This document shows, one piece after another, positions 8,249 through 15,613 of a DNA stretch of 26,456 bases (its first letter is position 1; each line of letters starts with the position of its first letter). Location of the stretch: positions 1-26,456 of the forward strand of contig JAGZLX010000020.1 in the NCBI GenBank assembly GCA_018364485.1, given 5' to 3'. Origin of the DNA: Granulicatella adiacens (lineage in GTDB: Bacteria; Bacillota; Bacilli; Lactobacillales; Aerococcaceae). The position numbers and the translations under genes were made by a program. A model generated the notes under the pieces. It saw only the letters and a list, made by a program, of their open reading frames with translations, was not told the origin of the DNA and searched no databases.

Positions 8249-8363
8249 TCCATTCTGGTTTAAACCCTTTACAAACGTTGGTATATCAACATTTTCAGAG
8301 ATTTGCCCTCGTTTTTGTTTTTCGCTTTCAATTGTCTGACATTTTATTTTAAAATTTTTTGAT

Positions 8364-8394
8364 AAAAAAAGACTATCCAAAATTGGATAGTCTT
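8364..8394 (-). terminator. Intrinsic terminator after tuf
   Basis: Perfect 11-bp stem (AAGACTATCCA with its complement, positions 8369-8394) with a 4-base loop, followed on the minus strand by seven T. It ends the str/tuf transcript and separates it from the S10 operon. Confidence 0.92.
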
Positions 8395-8415
8395 GAAAAT
8401 CAATTTTAAGAAAAA

Positions 8416-9603
8416 TTATTTTTCGATAGCAGCTACTGAACCAGCACCTACTGTACGTCCACCTTCACGGATAGAGAATTTAGTACCGTTTTCGATAGCA
8501 ACTGGGTGAATTAATTCAACTTCCATAGTTACGTTATCACCAGGCATTACCATTTCAACGCCTTCTGGTAACACACAAACACCAGTGATGTCTGTTGTAC
8601 GGAAGTAGAATTGAGGACGGTAGTTAGAGAAGAATGGAGTGTGACGTCCACCTTCTTCTTTAGTTAATACGTAAACTTCAGCTTTGAATTTAGTATGTGG
8701 AGTGATTGTTCCTGGTTTAGCAAGAACTTGTCCACGTTCGATGTTGTCACGTGTAACACCACGTAATAATGTACCAATGTTATCCCCTGCTTCAGCATAG
8801 TCTAACAATTTACGGAACATTTCAACACCTGTAACAGTTGTTTTAGAAGTTTCTTCTGAAATACCTACGATTTCAACTTCGTCACCAACACGAACTTGTC
8901 CACGTTCTACACGACCTGTAGCAACAGTACCACGACCTGTGATTGAGAACACGTCTTCGACTGGCATCATGAATGGTTTGTCAACGTCACGTTCTGGAGT
9001 TGGGATGTATTCGTCAACTGCAGCCATTAATTCTAAGATTTTTTCTTCGTATGAAGCGTCGCCTTCTAAAGCGCGTAAAGCAGAACCTGCAACAACTGGA
9101 GTGTCATCGCCTGGGAAATCGTATTCTGATAATAAGTCACGAACTTCCATTTCTACTAATTCTAATAATTCTTCATCGTCAACCATGTCAACTTTGTTTA
9201 AGAATACAACGATGTAAGGAACACCTACTTGACGTGATAATAAGATGTGTTCACGTGTTTGTGGCATTGGGCCGTCAGCTGCAGATACTACTAAGATAGC
9301 ACCGTCCATTTGAGCAGCACCAGTGATCATGTTTTTAACGTAGTCCGCGTGTCCTGGGCAGTCAACGTGAGCGTAGTGACGAGTGTCAGTTTCGTACTCA
9401 ACGTGAGCTGTGTTGATTGTGATACCACGTTCGCGTTCTTCTGGAGCTTTATCGATTGAACCGTAATCTTGAGCTTGCGCGAAACCTTTCTTAGCTAATA
9501 CAGTTGTAATAGCAGCAGTTAATGTTGTTTTACCGTGGTCAACGTGGCCGATTGTACCAATGTTAACGTGTGGTTTTGAACGGTCAAATTTTTCTTTTGC
9601 CAT
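8416..9603 (-). CDS. tuf: Elongation factor Tu
   Basis: EF-Tu is the GTPase that brings aminoacyl-tRNA to the ribosomal A site. The protein has 395 residues. The GTP-binding motifs are intact: GHVDHGKT at 19-26, DCPGH at 81-85 and NKVD at 136-139; domains II and III follow. The start has an AGGAGG site 9 bases upstream. It is the last gene of the str cluster, but a promoter and a hairpin lie between it and fusA, so it can be expressed on its own. Confidence 0.99.
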   Translation of the reverse strand: MAKEKFDRSKPHVNIGTIGHVDHGKTTLTAAITTVLAKKGFAQAQDYGSIDKAPEERERGITINTAHVEYETDTRHYAHVDCPGHADYVKNMITGAAQMDGAILVVSAADGPMPQTREHILLSRQVGVPYIVVFLNKVDMVDDEELLELVEMEVRDLLSEYDFPGDDTPVVAGSALRALEGDASYEEKILELMAAVDEYIPTPERDVDKPFMMPVEDVFSITGRGTVATGRVERGQVRVGDEVEIVGISEETSKTTVTGVEMFRKLLDYAEAGDNIGTLLRGVTRDNIERGQVLAKPGTITPHTKFKAEVYVLTKEEGGRHTPFFSNYRPQFYFRTTDITGVCVLPEGVEMVMPGDNVTMEVELIHPVAIENGTKFSIREGGRTVGAGSVAAIEK

Positions 9604-9665
9604 TTAAATGATTCCTCCTAATAATTGAGTTTTGTTAGATTCTATAACAGTATCTACCGATTGTA

Positions 9666-9695
9666 ATTATACCAAAGAACTCTCTTAAAAATCAA
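9666..9695 (-). promoter_or_regulatory. Promoter in front of tuf
   Basis: Minus-strand TTGATT (9690-9695) and a perfect TATAAT (9666-9671) are separated by 18 bases. The -35 box overlaps the T-rich tail of the fusA terminator. It would give tuf extra transcription independent of the str promoter. Confidence 0.65.
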
Positions 9696-9718
9696 CTGGT
9701 TATGACTGACATAACCAG
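9687..9718 (-). terminator. Hairpin terminator after fusA
   Basis: Perfect 9-bp stem CTGGTTATG/CATAACCAG with a 5-base loop (9696-9718), followed on the minus strand by TTGATTTTTA. The interrupted T run suggests that termination may be partial, allowing some read-through into tuf. Confidence 0.7.
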
Positions 9719-9755
9719 CCGATTCAGTTCATTTGATAGGATGCAGTGCTAGAGA

Positions 9756-11843
9756 TTATTCTCCGTTACCGCCGTTTTTCTTAATGATTTCTTCTGCAAT
9801 GCTCTTAGGAACATCTTCATAGTGGTCAAATGTCATACTGAAAGTACCACGACCTTGTGTTGCAGAACGTAATGTAGTTGCGTAACCGAACATTTCTGAT
9901 AAAGGAATCATACCTTTAACGATTTGTGCGTTACCACGAACTTCAGAACCTTCAACGCGTCCACGACGAGCGTTAACGTGTCCCATTACATCTCCGAAGT
10001 ATTCTTCAGGAACTGTAATTTCAACAGCCATCATAGGTTCTAAGATAGCAGGTTGTGCTTTCTTAGCAGCAGCTTTCAATGCCATAGAAGCGGCAACTTT
10101 GAAGGCTGTTTCAGATGAATCGACATCATGGTATGATCCATCGTAAAGTTTAGCTTTGATGTCAACTAATGGATAACCAGCTAATACCCCGTTTTCCATA
10201 GCGTCTTTCAATCCAGCTTCAACTGCAGGGATGTATTCACGAGGAACTACCCCACCGACAATCGCGTTTTCGAATTCGAATCCAGCACCTTCTTCGTTAG
10301 GAGTAAATTCAATCCATACGTGACCGTATTGACCTTTACCACCTGATTGACGAACGAATTTACCTTCAGCTTGTGTAGAAGCACGGAATGTTTCACGGTA
10401 AGATACTTGAGGAGCACCTACGTTAGCTTCTACTTTGAACTCACGACGCATACGGTCAACGATGATATCCAAGTGTAACTCACCCATACCAGCGATAACT
10501 GTTTCACCAGTTTCTTGGTTAGTGTAAGCACGGAATGTTGGATCTTCTTCTGCAAGTTTTTGTAAAGCGATAGCCATTTTATCTTGGTCAGCTTTTGATT
10601 TAGGTTCAATAGCAACCTCGATAACTGGATCAGGGAATTCCATTGATTCTAAGATAACTTCAGCTTTTTCGTCACATAATGTGTCCCCTGTAGTTGTATC
10701 TTTAAGACCAACTGCAGCAGCGATGTCTCCTGAGAATACTTCTGGAATTTCTTGACGAGAGTTCGCGTGCATTTGTAGGATACGTCCTACACGTTCACGT
10801 TTACCTTTCGTTGAGTTCTTAACGTATGAACCTGATTGTAAAGTACCAGAGTACACACGGAAGAATGTTAAACGACCTACGAATGGGTCAGTCATAACTT
10901 TGAAGGCCAATGCTGAGAATGGTTCTTCATCAGATGAATGACGTTCTGTTTCTTGGTCTGTGTTAGGATCGATACCTTTAATTGAAGGAACATCTAATGG
11001 AGATGGTAAGTAGTCAACTACTGCATCTAACATTAATTGTACCCCTTTGTTTTTGAAGGCAGAACCACATAATACTGGGTAGAACTCTACCGCACATGTA
11101 GCTTTACGGATAGCTGCTTTTAATTCAGCTTCTGAAATTTCTTCACCTTCTAAATAGCGTTCCATTAAAGCTTCGTCAGTTTCAGCAACTGCTTCCACTA
11201 ATTTTTCACGCCATTCTTCAGCTAAATCTTGTAAATCTTCAGGGATATCTGTTTCTTGGATATCTGTACCTAAGTCATTTGTATAGATTTCAGCTTTCAT
11301 TTTGATTAAGTCAATGATACCAGTGAAGTTGTCTTCAGCTCCGATTGGTAATTGAATTGGGTGTGCATTTGCTTGTAAACGTTCGTGGATTGTACGTACT
11401 GAGTATAAGAAGTCAGCACCGATTTTGTCCATTTTGTTTGCAAATACGATACGTGGAACTCCGTATGTTGTAGCTTGACGCCATACAGTTTCTGTTTGAG
11501 GTTCTACCCCAGATTGAGCATCAAGTACAGCTACCGCACCATCTAATACACGTAGAGAACGTTCTACTTCAACTGTGAAGTCCACGTGCCCTGGAGTGTC
11601 GATGATGTTGATACGGTGACCTTTCCATTGTGCTGTTGTAGCAGCTGATGTAATAGTGATACCACGTTCTTGTTCTTGTTCCATCCAGTCCATTTGTGAA
11701 GCTCCTTCGTGAGTTTCACCAATTTTGTGGATTTTACCAGTGTAATAAAGTACACGCTCAGTCGTTGTAGTTTTACCTGCATCGATGTGGGCCATGATAC
11801 CAATATTACGAGTATTTTCAAGAGAGAATTCTCTTTTTGCCAT
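9756..11843 (-). CDS. fusA: Elongation factor G
   Basis: EF-G is the GTPase that drives translocation and, with RRF, ribosome recycling. The protein has 695 residues, a normal full-length EF-G. The G motifs are intact: AHIDAGKT at 18-25, DTPGH at 82-86 and NKMD at 136-139; domains II-V follow to the end. An AGAGGTG site lies about 10 bases before the ATG. The gap from rpsG is 71 bases and holds a weak hairpin. Confidence 0.99.
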   Translation of the reverse strand: MAKREFSLENTRNIGIMAHIDAGKTTTTERVLYYTGKIHKIGETHEGASQMDWMEQEQERGITITSAATTAQWKGHRINIIDTPGHVDFTVEVERSLRVLDGAVAVLDAQSGVEPQTETVWRQATTYGVPRIVFANKMDKIGADFLYSVRTIHERLQANAHPIQLPIGAEDNFTGIIDLIKMKAEIYTNDLGTDIQETDIPEDLQDLAEEWREKLVEAVAETDEALMERYLEGEEISEAELKAAIRKATCAVEFYPVLCGSAFKNKGVQLMLDAVVDYLPSPLDVPSIKGIDPNTDQETERHSSDEEPFSALAFKVMTDPFVGRLTFFRVYSGTLQSGSYVKNSTKGKRERVGRILQMHANSRQEIPEVFSGDIAAAVGLKDTTTGDTLCDEKAEVILESMEFPDPVIEVAIEPKSKADQDKMAIALQKLAEEDPTFRAYTNQETGETVIAGMGELHLDIIVDRMRREFKVEANVGAPQVSYRETFRASTQAEGKFVRQSGGKGQYGHVWIEFTPNEEGAGFEFENAIVGGVVPREYIPAVEAGLKDAMENGVLAGYPLVDIKAKLYDGSYHDVDSSETAFKVAASMALKAAAKKAQPAILEPMMAVEITVPEEYFGDVMGHVNARRGRVEGSEVRGNAQIVKGMIPLSEMFGYATTLRSATQGRGTFSMTFDHYEDVPKSIAEEIIKKNGGNGE

Positions 11844-11888
11844 CTTCGTTCTACACCTCTTTCTATATTTCTAACAATAAGTGAGACC

Positions 11889-11910
11889 AAAAAGGTTGAA
11901 AAACCTTTTT
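11889..11910 (-). terminator. AT-rich hairpin between rpsG and fusA (weak attenuator or mRNA-processing site)
   Basis: AAAAAGGTT and AACCTTTTT form a 9-bp stem with a 4-base loop; the 3' arm itself supplies five T. It starts 4 bases after the rpsG stop. Complete termination would silence fusA, so partial attenuation or protection of the upstream mRNA end is more likely. Confidence 0.45.
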
Positions 11911-11914
11911 AATC

Positions 11915-12385
11915 TTACCAACGATAGTGAGCAAACGCTTTGTTCGCTTCAGCCATTTTATGTGTATCTTCACGTTTCTTAACAGAAGCACCAGTGTTGT
12001 TCGCAGCATCCATAATTTCTTTAGCTAAACGAACTTCCATTGTGTCTTCACCACGTAGACGTGAGTAGTTTACTAACCAACGTAAACCTAATGTAGTACG
12101 ACGGTCTGGACGAACTTCCACAGGAACTTGGTAGTTAGAACCCCCTACACGACGAGCTTTAACTTCAAGAACAGGCATAATGTTTTTCATTGCTTGTTCG
12201 AAAACTTCCATTGGATCGTTTCCAGTTTTTTCTTTAACGATATCAAATGCGTTATATAAGATTGTTGCAGCTTTACCACGTTTTCCATCTACCATTAAAC
12301 GGTTGATTAAACGAGTAACTAATTTTGAATTATAAATTGGATCAGGTAAAACATCACGTTTTGCGACAGGACCTTTACGAGGCAT
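11915..12385 (-). CDS. rpsG: 30S ribosomal protein S7
   Basis: S7 starts 30S head assembly and lines the E site. It is the feedback regulator of the str operon in E. coli; no equivalent site can be assigned here. The protein has 156 residues, starts MPRKGPVAKRDVLPDPIYNSK, contains RVGGSNYQVPVEVRPDRR and ends AFAHYRW, the standard short C-terminus. It is 43 bases downstream of rpsL. Confidence 0.98.
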   Translation of the reverse strand: MPRKGPVAKRDVLPDPIYNSKLVTRLINRLMVDGKRGKAATILYNAFDIVKEKTGNDPMEVFEQAMKNIMPVLEVKARRVGGSNYQVPVEVRPDRRTTLGLRWLVNYSRLRGEDTMEVRLAKEIMDAANNTGASVKKREDTHKMAEANKAFAHYRW

Positions 12386-12428
12386 TTATAATCCTCCTTT
12401 CATTTAATGAGTGTTTTATTTTTTAAAA

Positions 12429-12842
12429 TTATTTTTTAGGACGTTTAGTACCGTATTTAGAACGACCTTGCATACGGTTGTTAACTCCTGCAGTGTCTAA
12501 AGCACCACGAATGATATGGTAACGTACCCCTGGTAAGTCTTTTACACGTCCACCACGGATTAACACAACGCTGTGTTCTTGTAAGTTGTGACCGATACCT
12601 GGAATGTACGCAGTTACTTCGATTAAGTTAGATAAACGTACACGAGCGTATTTACGTAACGCTGAGTTAGGTTTTTTAGGTGTCATAGTACCTACACGAG
12701 TACATACACCACGTTTTTGTGGAGAGTTTGTATTCGTTTGTGATTTTTTGAAACTGTTATAGCCTTTACCTAACGCTGGAGAAGCTGATTTCTCAACTGC
12801 TGATTTACGAGGTTTACGGACTAATTGGTTAATAGTTGGCAT
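12429..12842 (-). CDS. rpsL: 30S ribosomal protein S12
   Basis: S12 is at the decoding centre and controls accuracy. The protein has 137 residues, the longer Gram-positive form. The PKKPNSALRK loop is unchanged, with Lys56 at the position equivalent to E. coli Lys42, and GGRVKDLPGVRYH is also intact, so the common streptomycin-resistance substitutions are absent. It is the first gene of the str operon. Confidence 0.98.
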   Translation of the reverse strand: MPTINQLVRKPRKSAVEKSASPALGKGYNSFKKSQTNTNSPQKRGVCTRVGTMTPKKPNSALRKYARVRLSNLIEVTAYIPGIGHNLQEHSVVLIRGGRVKDLPGVRYHIIRGALDTAGVNNRMQGRSKYGTKRPKK

Positions 12843-13003
12843 TAAGCTCTTCCTCCTTCCCTAACGGGTTCTTCTTGGTCCACACTTCCGGGCGGACCAT
12901 TTTTTGTTAAAAATTAAAAGACATCACTGTCTCATAAAATGGCCTTCTTACCAGTCAGCACGACTGATTTGATTACTTATCAGGAATCAGGTATAAAAGC
13001 ACC
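12843..13003 (-). promoter_or_regulatory. Structured leader of the str operon
   Basis: About 160 untranslated bases precede rpsL. In transcript order there is a 5-bp hairpin AGACA-GTGA-TGTCT (12919-12932, a GNRA loop) followed by a T-rich run, then a hairpin TGGTCC...GGACCA (12876-12899) close to the ribosome binding site. The segment CCATTTT (minus strand, 12936-12942) can also pair with AAAATGG (12897-12903), which uses part of the second hairpin. This gives two mutually exclusive folds and hints at attenuation. The function is inferred. Confidence 0.4.
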
Positions 13004-13009
13004 TCTAAT

Positions 13010-13038
13010 AGAATAGCATTTCTCCTTCAACACGTCAA
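13010..13038 (-). promoter_or_regulatory. str operon promoter
   Basis: Minus-strand TTGACG (13033-13038) and TATTCT (13010-13015) are spaced by exactly 17 bases, a strong sigma-A match. It is the only clear promoter upstream of rpsL. Confidence 0.8.
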
Positions 13039-13103
13039 GAATTTTCTTAAGAGAAAATGTTCCCTTTTATTCGGTACAATCTATACAGAAGTAACTTACT
13101 CCA

Positions 13104-13142
13104 CAAATAAATATCCACCGGCTTAGCCTGTGGATATTTATT
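13104..13142. repeat. Long palindromic repeat, copy 1 (also a hairpin terminator)
   Basis: 13-bp arms AATAAATATCCAC/GTGGATATTTATT (13106-13142) continue inward, after a mismatch, with GGC-TTA-GCC. The sequence from 13104 to 13142 is 38/39 identical to 14103-14141. It lies 17 bases after the DUF2922 stop and could end that transcript as well as any transcript entering from the other side. Confidence 0.85.
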
Positions 13143-13158
13143 CGATTATTTATTGTTG

Positions 13159-13392
13159 TTAAAGAAAGACATCCACTCTCCGCGTCTTATAATAAGCATC
13201 TCTTCGGTCTTTATACAATTGTACTCCGTCTTTTTCAAAAAGATTAGCTCCTATAATACTCTCCATTGCTATATTAGCTGAATCCTTCTTCAATTTATCC
13301 TTAGGACGTGAAATAATCAGGTTCTTTGTTTTTCTGTCACTCCCTTTGAATCGTAAATGCAGTTTCTTCTCAACAAATGTATGATGTGTCAT
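13159..13392 (-). CDS. DUF2922 family small protein
   Basis: 77 residues, cytoplasmic, basic; no signal peptide or membrane segment. The pattern (LHLRFKGSDRKTKNLIISRPKDKL, then AMESIIGANLFEKDGVQLY) is that of DUF2922, small Firmicutes proteins of unknown role that often sit beside a DUF1659 gene. No such partner is present here. A GAGGAGG site lies 7 bases before the ATG. It lies 121 bases downstream of the antitoxin-like gene in the same direction, within the block bounded by palindromic repeats. The family assignment is by pattern recognition; the function is unknown. Confidence 0.75.
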   Translation of the reverse strand: MTHHTFVEKKLHLRFKGSDRKTKNLIISRPKDKLKKDSANIAMESIIGANLFEKDGVQLYKDRRDAYYKTRRVDVFL

Positions 13393-13513
13393 AATTTTTC
13401 CTCCTCATTTCTATTCATAATCTAATAAGTCTTACACTTATAAAAACAAATTTAGGAGTTAAATTGCTATGCTCGACAAGAATTTTTCTGTGAATATTTG
13501 TAATTTTGTGATT

Positions 13514-13810
13514 CTATTTAGGCATTTTTTTCTTTTTCACTTTCACTTCTACCTCATAACCACAACGATAGGCTAAATCCAACAGAGTAAGAATAGTTGG
13601 ATTATGGTCTCCGCTCTGCAATCTCGAAAGATTTGATGCTTTAAGATCGACTTCTTTTGCAAAACCTTCTAAAGAAAGTCCTGTCACCGTTTGTAACTTT
13701 GTCATTTGTAACGCAACTCGCTGCATCATCATTTCCTTTTCTAAATCATACTCAAACGTCGGATATTCTGATGAAAGCTTGCAAAGTTTTGAAGTTAGGT
13801 ACGTCCCCAT
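13514..13810 (-). CDS. XRE-type helix-turn-helix protein, probable antitoxin
   Basis: 98 residues. A HTH_3/XRE fold covers about residues 33-86 (LSLEGFAKEVDLKASNLSRLQSGDHNPTILTLLDLAYRCG), and the tail is very basic (KVKKKKMPK). The N-terminal helix TYLTSKL...EYPTFEYDLEKEMMMQ resembles HigA-like antitoxins that sit second in their operon. The start was chosen because an AAGGAGG site lies 9 bases upstream of this ATG; the longer frame from 13831 would translate through that site. It overlaps the preceding gene by 59 bases. It probably binds the twin palindromes at 14041-14076. Confidence 0.8.
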   Translation of the reverse strand: MGTYLTSKLCKLSSEYPTFEYDLEKEMMMQRVALQMTKLQTVTGLSLEGFAKEVDLKASNLSRLQSGDHNPTILTLLDLAYRCGYEVEVKVKKKKMPK

Positions 13811-14018
13811 CGTCCATCTCCTCCTTAACATTTTTTGAAAGGGTTATTAGCAATCCGTGTTTCCCTTTATACCATCGGCCCCATTTTTGAATCATCTCTT
13901 CTGTTAATCCATCTTCTTGCAGTATTTTTAATATGGCTGCATACTTTACTTTTTCTTCGTATGAATACTCATCTAGCCGATCTACCATATCTTTTTCGAT
14001 TTTAAACTTGCGCTTCAT
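13752..14018 (-). CDS. Small protein upstream of the HTH gene, possible toxin (HigB/RelE-like or unrelated)
   Basis: 88 residues: MKRKFKIEKDMVDRLDEYSYEEKVKYAAILKILQEDGL and onward, charged, with no membrane segment. Gene order, size and autoregulatory operator fit a toxin-antitoxin pair. The first 60 residues loosely recall Gp49/HigB-type toxins, but the arginine-rich C-terminal strands of that family are missing, so it is either another family or a shortened toxin. A GTG five codons upstream (14033) is in frame, but the GGAGG site 8 bases before the ATG decides the start. The function is not established. Confidence 0.6.
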   Translation of the reverse strand: MKRKFKIEKDMVDRLDEYSYEEKVKYAAILKILQEDGLTEEMIQKWGRWYKGKHGLLITLSKNVKEEMDDGDVPNFKTLQAFIRISDV

Positions 14019-14040
14019 CTCTCCCACCTCCACACCTTAA

Positions 14041-14076
14041 AATTATCATATATGATAATTATCACATATGATAATT
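14041..14076. promoter_or_regulatory. Twin palindromic operator in front of the toxin-antitoxin-like operon
   Basis: A perfect 20-bp palindrome (14041-14060, AATTATCATATATGATAATT) overlaps a second near-perfect one (14057-14076, AATTATCACATATGATAATT), with a 16-base period. It lies 23 bases upstream of the first gene. This is the expected layout for cooperative autorepression by the HTH protein. No good -35/-10 pair could be assigned, since the area is too AT-rich. Confidence 0.75.
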
Positions 14077-14102
14077 TTGCTCTTTTATAGTATTATTTTG
14101 CT

Positions 14103-14141
14103 CAAATAAATATCCACCGGCTTAGCCAGTGGATATTTATT
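14103..14141. repeat. Long palindromic repeat, copy 2
   Basis: Same palindrome as 13104-13142 with a single difference (A for T at 14128). The arms are 14105-14117 and 14129-14141. It lies directly behind the fba terminator, so its role as a terminator would be redundant here. Confidence 0.85.
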
Positions 14142-14150
14142 GCTCTAATT

Positions 14151-14179
14151 AAAAAGAGACAGGCGAAATCGCCTGCCTC
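14151..14179 (-). terminator. Intrinsic terminator after fba
   Basis: On the minus strand GAGGCAGGCG-ATTT-CGCCTGTCTC forms a stem with one mismatch and is followed by TTTTT. It starts 13 bases past the fba stop codon. Confidence 0.92.
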
Positions 14180-14192
14180 AAAATAGTGATTA

Positions 14193-15050
14193 TTAAGCTT
14201 TTCCTGTTGAACCGAAGATGTCCATTGTTTCTTTTGTAATCTTAACGATTGCATCGAAACCAGGTTTGATAATTTTACGTGGGTCATAAACACCAGCGTC
14301 TGCATTTAATTTAGCACGAACTGCTGCTGTCCATTGTTGTTGTAATTCAGTGTTAACGTTGATTTTAGCATGTCCACGTTCGATCGCTTTTTTGATTTGG
14401 TATTCTGGAATACCTGATCCACCGTGTAATACTAATGGAGCACCTGTAGCTTCTGAGATTGCTACCATTTCATCGAAACCTAAAACTGGTTCGCCTGAGT
14501 AAGTTCCGTGAACTGAACCTAAAGCTGCTGCTAATGCATCAATTTTAGCTTCTTTAACCATACGTACACATTCGTTTAAGTCAGCGTAGTTGATTCCTCC
14601 AGTTACGCCATCTTCAGTACCACCTACAGTACCTACTTCAGCTTCAACTGAAACTCCTTTTGGATGTGCATATTCTACAACTTCTTTCGTTAATTCGATG
14701 TTTTCATCGATTGGGAAGTGAGAGTGGTCAAACATTACTGAGCTGAATCCAGCGTCGATGTATTGTTTACATACTTCTACTGAAGAACCGTGGTCTAAGT
14801 GTAATGCTACTGGAACAGTGATGTTCATTGCATCTAATAATGCATTTACCATAGCTGAAACAACTTTTGGTCCACCCATGTATTTTCCAGCGCCTTCAGA
14901 TACACCTAAGATAATTGGTGAGTTAGCTTCTTGAGCTGCTGTTAATACTGCTTGTGTCCATTCTAAGTTGTTGATGTTGAATTGACCAACAGCGTATTTA
15001 CCTTCTTTAGCTTTTTGTAACATTTCAGTCATGCTTACTAAACGACTCAT
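14193..15050 (-). CDS. fba: Class II fructose-1,6-bisphosphate aldolase
   Basis: This zinc-dependent glycolytic enzyme cleaves fructose 1,6-bisphosphate to dihydroxyacetone phosphate and glyceraldehyde 3-phosphate. The protein has 285 residues, typical for Gram-positive class IIA forms. HLDHG at 84-88 holds the catalytic Asp86 and zinc ligand His87. GSVHG (His181) and VLHGGSG (His209) provide the other zinc ligands and the phosphate loop. An AAGGAGG site precedes the ATG. It has its own promoter and terminator, so it is a single-gene unit, though read-through from the upstream pair is possible because no terminator separates them. Confidence 0.98.
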   Translation of the reverse strand: MSRLVSMTEMLQKAKEGKYAVGQFNINNLEWTQAVLTAAQEANSPIILGVSEGAGKYMGGPKVVSAMVNALLDAMNITVPVALHLDHGSSVEVCKQYIDAGFSSVMFDHSHFPIDENIELTKEVVEYAHPKGVSVEAEVGTVGGTEDGVTGGINYADLNECVRMVKEAKIDALAAALGSVHGTYSGEPVLGFDEMVAISEATGAPLVLHGGSGIPEYQIKKAIERGHAKINVNTELQQQWTAAVRAKLNADAGVYDPRKIIKPGFDAIVKITKETMDIFGSTGKA

Positions 15051-15097
15051 GTTTTAGTTCCTCCTTGATGCTTACAGCATTTATTTTTAACGGTCTT

Positions 15098-15126
15098 ATT
15101 ATAACGTATTTCCTTTTATTTTTCCA
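15098..15126 (-). promoter_or_regulatory. fba promoter
   Basis: Perfect TATAAT (15098-15103) with TGGAAA (15121-15126) 17 bases upstream. The leader is short and contains a small hairpin ATGCT-GTA-AGCAT before the ribosome binding site. Confidence 0.65.
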
Positions 15127-15151
15127 CCTTTTGTCGTTTTATTACAGTTTC

Positions 15152-15613
15152 TTAAGGTTTATCACGATTTGGTTGCGCTCTCTTTTTTCGAAATAATTTA
15201 TACAAGACAAAGCCAACAATTGCTATCCCTACAATTGTAATAGAATACTCTCTCCATGAAATAACCACTCCGTTCGGCCTTGCATTATCATTTATATGAC
15301 GTTCCCTAGCAAACTCACGCACTACTTCCTTAGCCTCGTTAAATGGATAGAACTTATCTAGAGATAGCTCACCTTTTACATTTGAGATACCTCCTTCTAC
15401 TAAAGGAAATTCATGAAACAATACTTTATAAACTCCATCCACTTTTATAAGCACCACCGGAACTTGTAACTCTTTAGAAACGGCAAAAATGACCTTTTCT
15501 ACATTTAAGTATTCTTTCTCAATCACTTCCTGAGCCACTTTTATAATTGAATGTGCATTCTTCTCATAAGTGCTCACATAAGCAACCGTCCATTTCCCTT
15601 GTGACTGAATCAT
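15152..15613 (-). CDS. Hypothetical membrane protein, C-terminal anchor; possibly the second half of a split gene
   Basis: 153 residues, family not recognised. No signal peptide. The body (about residues 1-115) is mixed alpha/beta with a conserved-looking core VEKVIFAVSKELQVPVVLIKVDGVYKVLF. One membrane segment near 123-141 (YSITIVGIAIVGFVLYKLF) is followed by a basic RKKR tail. The ATG overlaps the upstream stop codon as ATGA, and GAAGGGG 4 bases before it could serve as a ribosome binding site. The topology makes most sense if this is the C-terminal half of the upstream exported protein: signal peptide, outside domain, stop-transfer anchor. It may equally be a coupled second gene. Confidence 0.65.
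   Translation of the reverse strand: MIQSQGKWTVAYVSTYEKNAHSIIKVAQEVIEKEYLNVEKVIFAVSKELQVPVVLIKVDGVYKVLFHEFPLVEGGISNVKGELSLDKFYPFNEAKEVVREFARERHINDNARPNGVVISWREYSITIVGIAIVGFVLYKLFRKKRAQPNRDKP

Noticed and set aside
8939..9299. Plus-strand reading frames inside tuf and the ribosomal genes
   Set aside because: They are shadows of strongly biased codon use in the real minus-strand genes, with no ribosome binding sites or recognisable products.
12876..12908. Plus-strand intrinsic terminator (TGGTCC...GGACCA followed by TTTTTTG)
   Set aside because: It has the right form on the plus strand, but no plus-strand gene lies upstream; it is better explained as part of the str leader on the minus strand.
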